Below are positions 6,106 through 7,580 of a stretch of 7,580 bases of DNA, one piece after another. The notes beneath the pieces are model-generated. The model saw only the letters and a program-made list of their open reading frames with translations. It was not told the DNA's origin and did no database searches. The stretch is from Chloroflexota bacterium. GTDB taxonomy: Bacteria > Chloroflexota > Limnocylindria > Limnocylindrales > CSP1-4. The translations under genes and the position numbers were made by a program. How positions within the stretch are numbered: the stretch's first letter is position 1; every line of letters begins with the position of its first letter. Location: positions 1 to 7,580 of the forward strand of contig JAJYGO010000475.1 of the NCBI GenBank assembly GCA_021785115.1, in the 5' to 3' direction.

Positions 6106-7580
6106 TCAAGTGTCATTTGCACCCCCTCCCGCGGCGTCGTCCACGGGGACGCCCGTTGCCGCACCCGGTGGTTGGGCGCGAGAAGACGGTGGTGTTGGAG
6201 GATCCGGCGCAACTGGTCCTGACCGAAGCTTGGAGCTCTGGCGAGCCGAGACGACGCGTTCGCATGTCCCTGCTTGCCGGGGAGGACGACCGCCAGCACA
6301 CGGACGTGAGCGGGCACGCCGATCTGGGTGTCGGGGGAACGCCGTGCCGTCCGCCAATGACTGCTGCACGTAGGCGGCGTCCGCCCGGAGGGCCGACGTC
6401 CAACCGGAATCGTGTGGCCGCCGCCCGGCGTAGCAGCGGCCGTCGTCCCGGCCGGTCCGGAGTCAGCGGCAGCCGCGGAACCAATCGAGCCCCCCTCGGA
6501 ACTACGGGCCAGCGCAGCGCGGGTACCGCGCGGCGGGCTTCTCTCGGCTACGGTCGCAGTCCGGCTCGAGCTTGAGCAGGGGGTGAAACCCTCGGCAACC
6601 GGCTCGCGATCGGGTGTCTGTGGGGCGGGGCCGACTCAGGACAACGGGTAGATCGCCCGACCGGGCGGTCCTCGGTGGGCTGTCGCTCCTGTCCAGAGTC
6701 GGGGGTCGCCAAGGGTCGCTTTGATGTTGGATGAGCTTGCACGGCGGAAGGGAGATGTCGCAGAGCTCGAAGCCGCCGCGCTTCGGTCTGGACGTGGGCA
6801 AAGGTCCCGGGTCGACGAGGATGCCGCCGACCGGGGCCGTGGGCCTTGGCATTTGTAGGCGGGCTCCGCGAGGCCGGGTCGCGATAGGATCGGCAGCGTG
6901 ATCCGGGGATCCGGCGCGGTCACCTCGGCAGTACGGCGGACATGCTTACGCCTGCCCCTAGGCTGACGCGAACGGCCTGCGTGTTGGCGCACGCCTCCCG
7001 CACGCGCGCCACCGCCACGAGGCTGCGAACGGACACGCGGAGGGCTCGCAGGATCGCGCCGTCGCCGCGGCGATCAGACGGGCTGAGTTGACTGGGAAGG
7101 AGCGCAGCGGGCTCACATCTCCGACCTCAGCTGCCGCCAACACCAGGCATCGGTCGGGTAGTGCTACCCGCGCGCCGTGGCCATGATCGGGATCCGGACG
7201 TTTATGGCATCCGCGCGCTCAACTCCTGTCGGGCGCGCCACCCCCTGTTTGTCTGCCTGGGAATAGTGCGCCCGGCGTGGGGTCGGCAGGCGCAGGGCAG
7301 CGGGTCGCCGTCCGACGGCGCGCGGATCGCGTGCTTGGTGGCAGTGGAGGTCGGGCCGAGGAGCGCGACCGACCAGTTGCGCAGGGGCCGCTCAGGCGGG
7401 CAGATCGATCACCTTGACCAGCGCGGCCGAGTCTCGAGCACTGCGAGCACGCCGGGTACCCTCGGCCGAGCGCGCCGACGCGGTGAGCCGGTAGCAGTCC
7501 GGGCAGCCCGAGCCCGACAGCGTGCGCCCGTAGACCGGGACCGAGGACCTCGGCCATCGGCCGGGATCATCGGCGTCCCG
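6106..7580. other. Gene-poor stretch; no supportable coding gene, rRNA or tRNA seen
   Basis: Overlapping frames are open on both strands here, as expected at this GC content. None shows a recognisable domain, signal peptide or convincing start with ribosome binding site. Small structures visible are a hairpin at 6651-6670 (GATCGCCC/GGGCGGTC, four-base loop), a six-pair hairpin at 6768-6785 (CGAAGC/GCTTCG), and a palindrome at 7155-7170. A 48-codon frame at 6755-6901 has GGAAGG upstream but only three bases of spacing. On the minus strand the frame 7392-7580, open to the right edge, reads plausibly (LSGSGCPDCYRL, ending VKVIDLPA). It could be the end of a gene outside the window, but a long plus-strand frame (7092-7580) overlaps it, so neither is called. 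The stretch may be intergenic DNA with decayed genes. Confidence 0.5.

Noticed and set aside
6102..6317. 71-codon minus-strand frame (LPGKQGHANASS...)
   Set aside because: It does not match any family I know, and it overlaps open frames on both strands in the gene-poor stretch.
6885..6900. TAGGAT followed by GTG, like a -10 box of a leaderless gene
   Set aside because: No -35 element is seen, and the frame closes after about 23 codons.
6755..6901. 48-codon plus-strand frame containing FGLDVGK
   Set aside because: The DVGK string recalls IS110-type transposase N-termini, but no other transposase motif follows, and the ribosome binding site is too close to the start.
7092..7580. 163-codon plus-strand frame open to the right edge
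   Set aside because: There is no recognisable domain, third-base GC falls in its last part, and a more protein-like minus-strand frame overlaps its end. Long open frames are expected by chance at this GC content.
1..7580. CRISPR array, tRNA, rRNA, insertion sequence ends, integron attC
   Set aside because: No regularly spaced repeats, cloverleaf, conserved rRNA segments or paired terminal repeats with a transposase were seen.

Overview
The window is high-GC bacterial DNA whose genes have mostly G or C at the third codon position. A NarL-type two-component pair, a small βγ-crystallin-like secreted protein and an ABC cassette with actinobacterial-style proteins suggest an actinobacterium or a high-GC relative such as a Chloroflexota lineage. 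No marker gene is present, so the phylum is an inference.

Region by region. (1) Positions 1-1912, minus strand: a two-component system, sensor kinase first and response regulator second, joined by an ATGA start/stop overlap. The regulator runs off the left edge after its receiver domain. (2) Positions 1913-2046: a divergent intergenic region with two 8-bp inverted repeats. The second takes in part of the Shine-Dalgarno sequence of the next gene. (3) Positions 2047-2565, plus strand: a secreted protein with two βγ-crystallin-type motifs, like those of the I36/SMI protease-inhibitor group, followed at once by a GC-rich hairpin. (4) Positions 2566-2987: no intact gene, but a clear remnant of a zinc metallopeptidase (HELGHTLGLGH plus a Met-turn) with upstream stops and a probable single-base frameshift. 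(5) Positions 2988-6057, minus strand: a four-gene cassette. In transcription order it holds a small secreted Trp/Tyr-rich protein, an 11-bp perfect hairpin, an ABC ATPase, a seven-helix membrane protein with a cysteine-containing outer domain, and a small polytopic membrane protein. The last three overlap by 4 bp each. (6) Positions 6058-7580: the cassette's upstream region, then about 1.4 kb in which no gene can be supported.

The likely unit of interest is the 2988-6057 cassette. One short exported protein is made ahead of an attenuator-like hairpin and then a dedicated ABC transporter, a layout known from bacteriocin and other peptide export/immunity loci. The secreted protein matches no family I recognise, so substrate and function are open. 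The crystallin-like protein lying beside a dead metallopeptidase is a second point worth checking.
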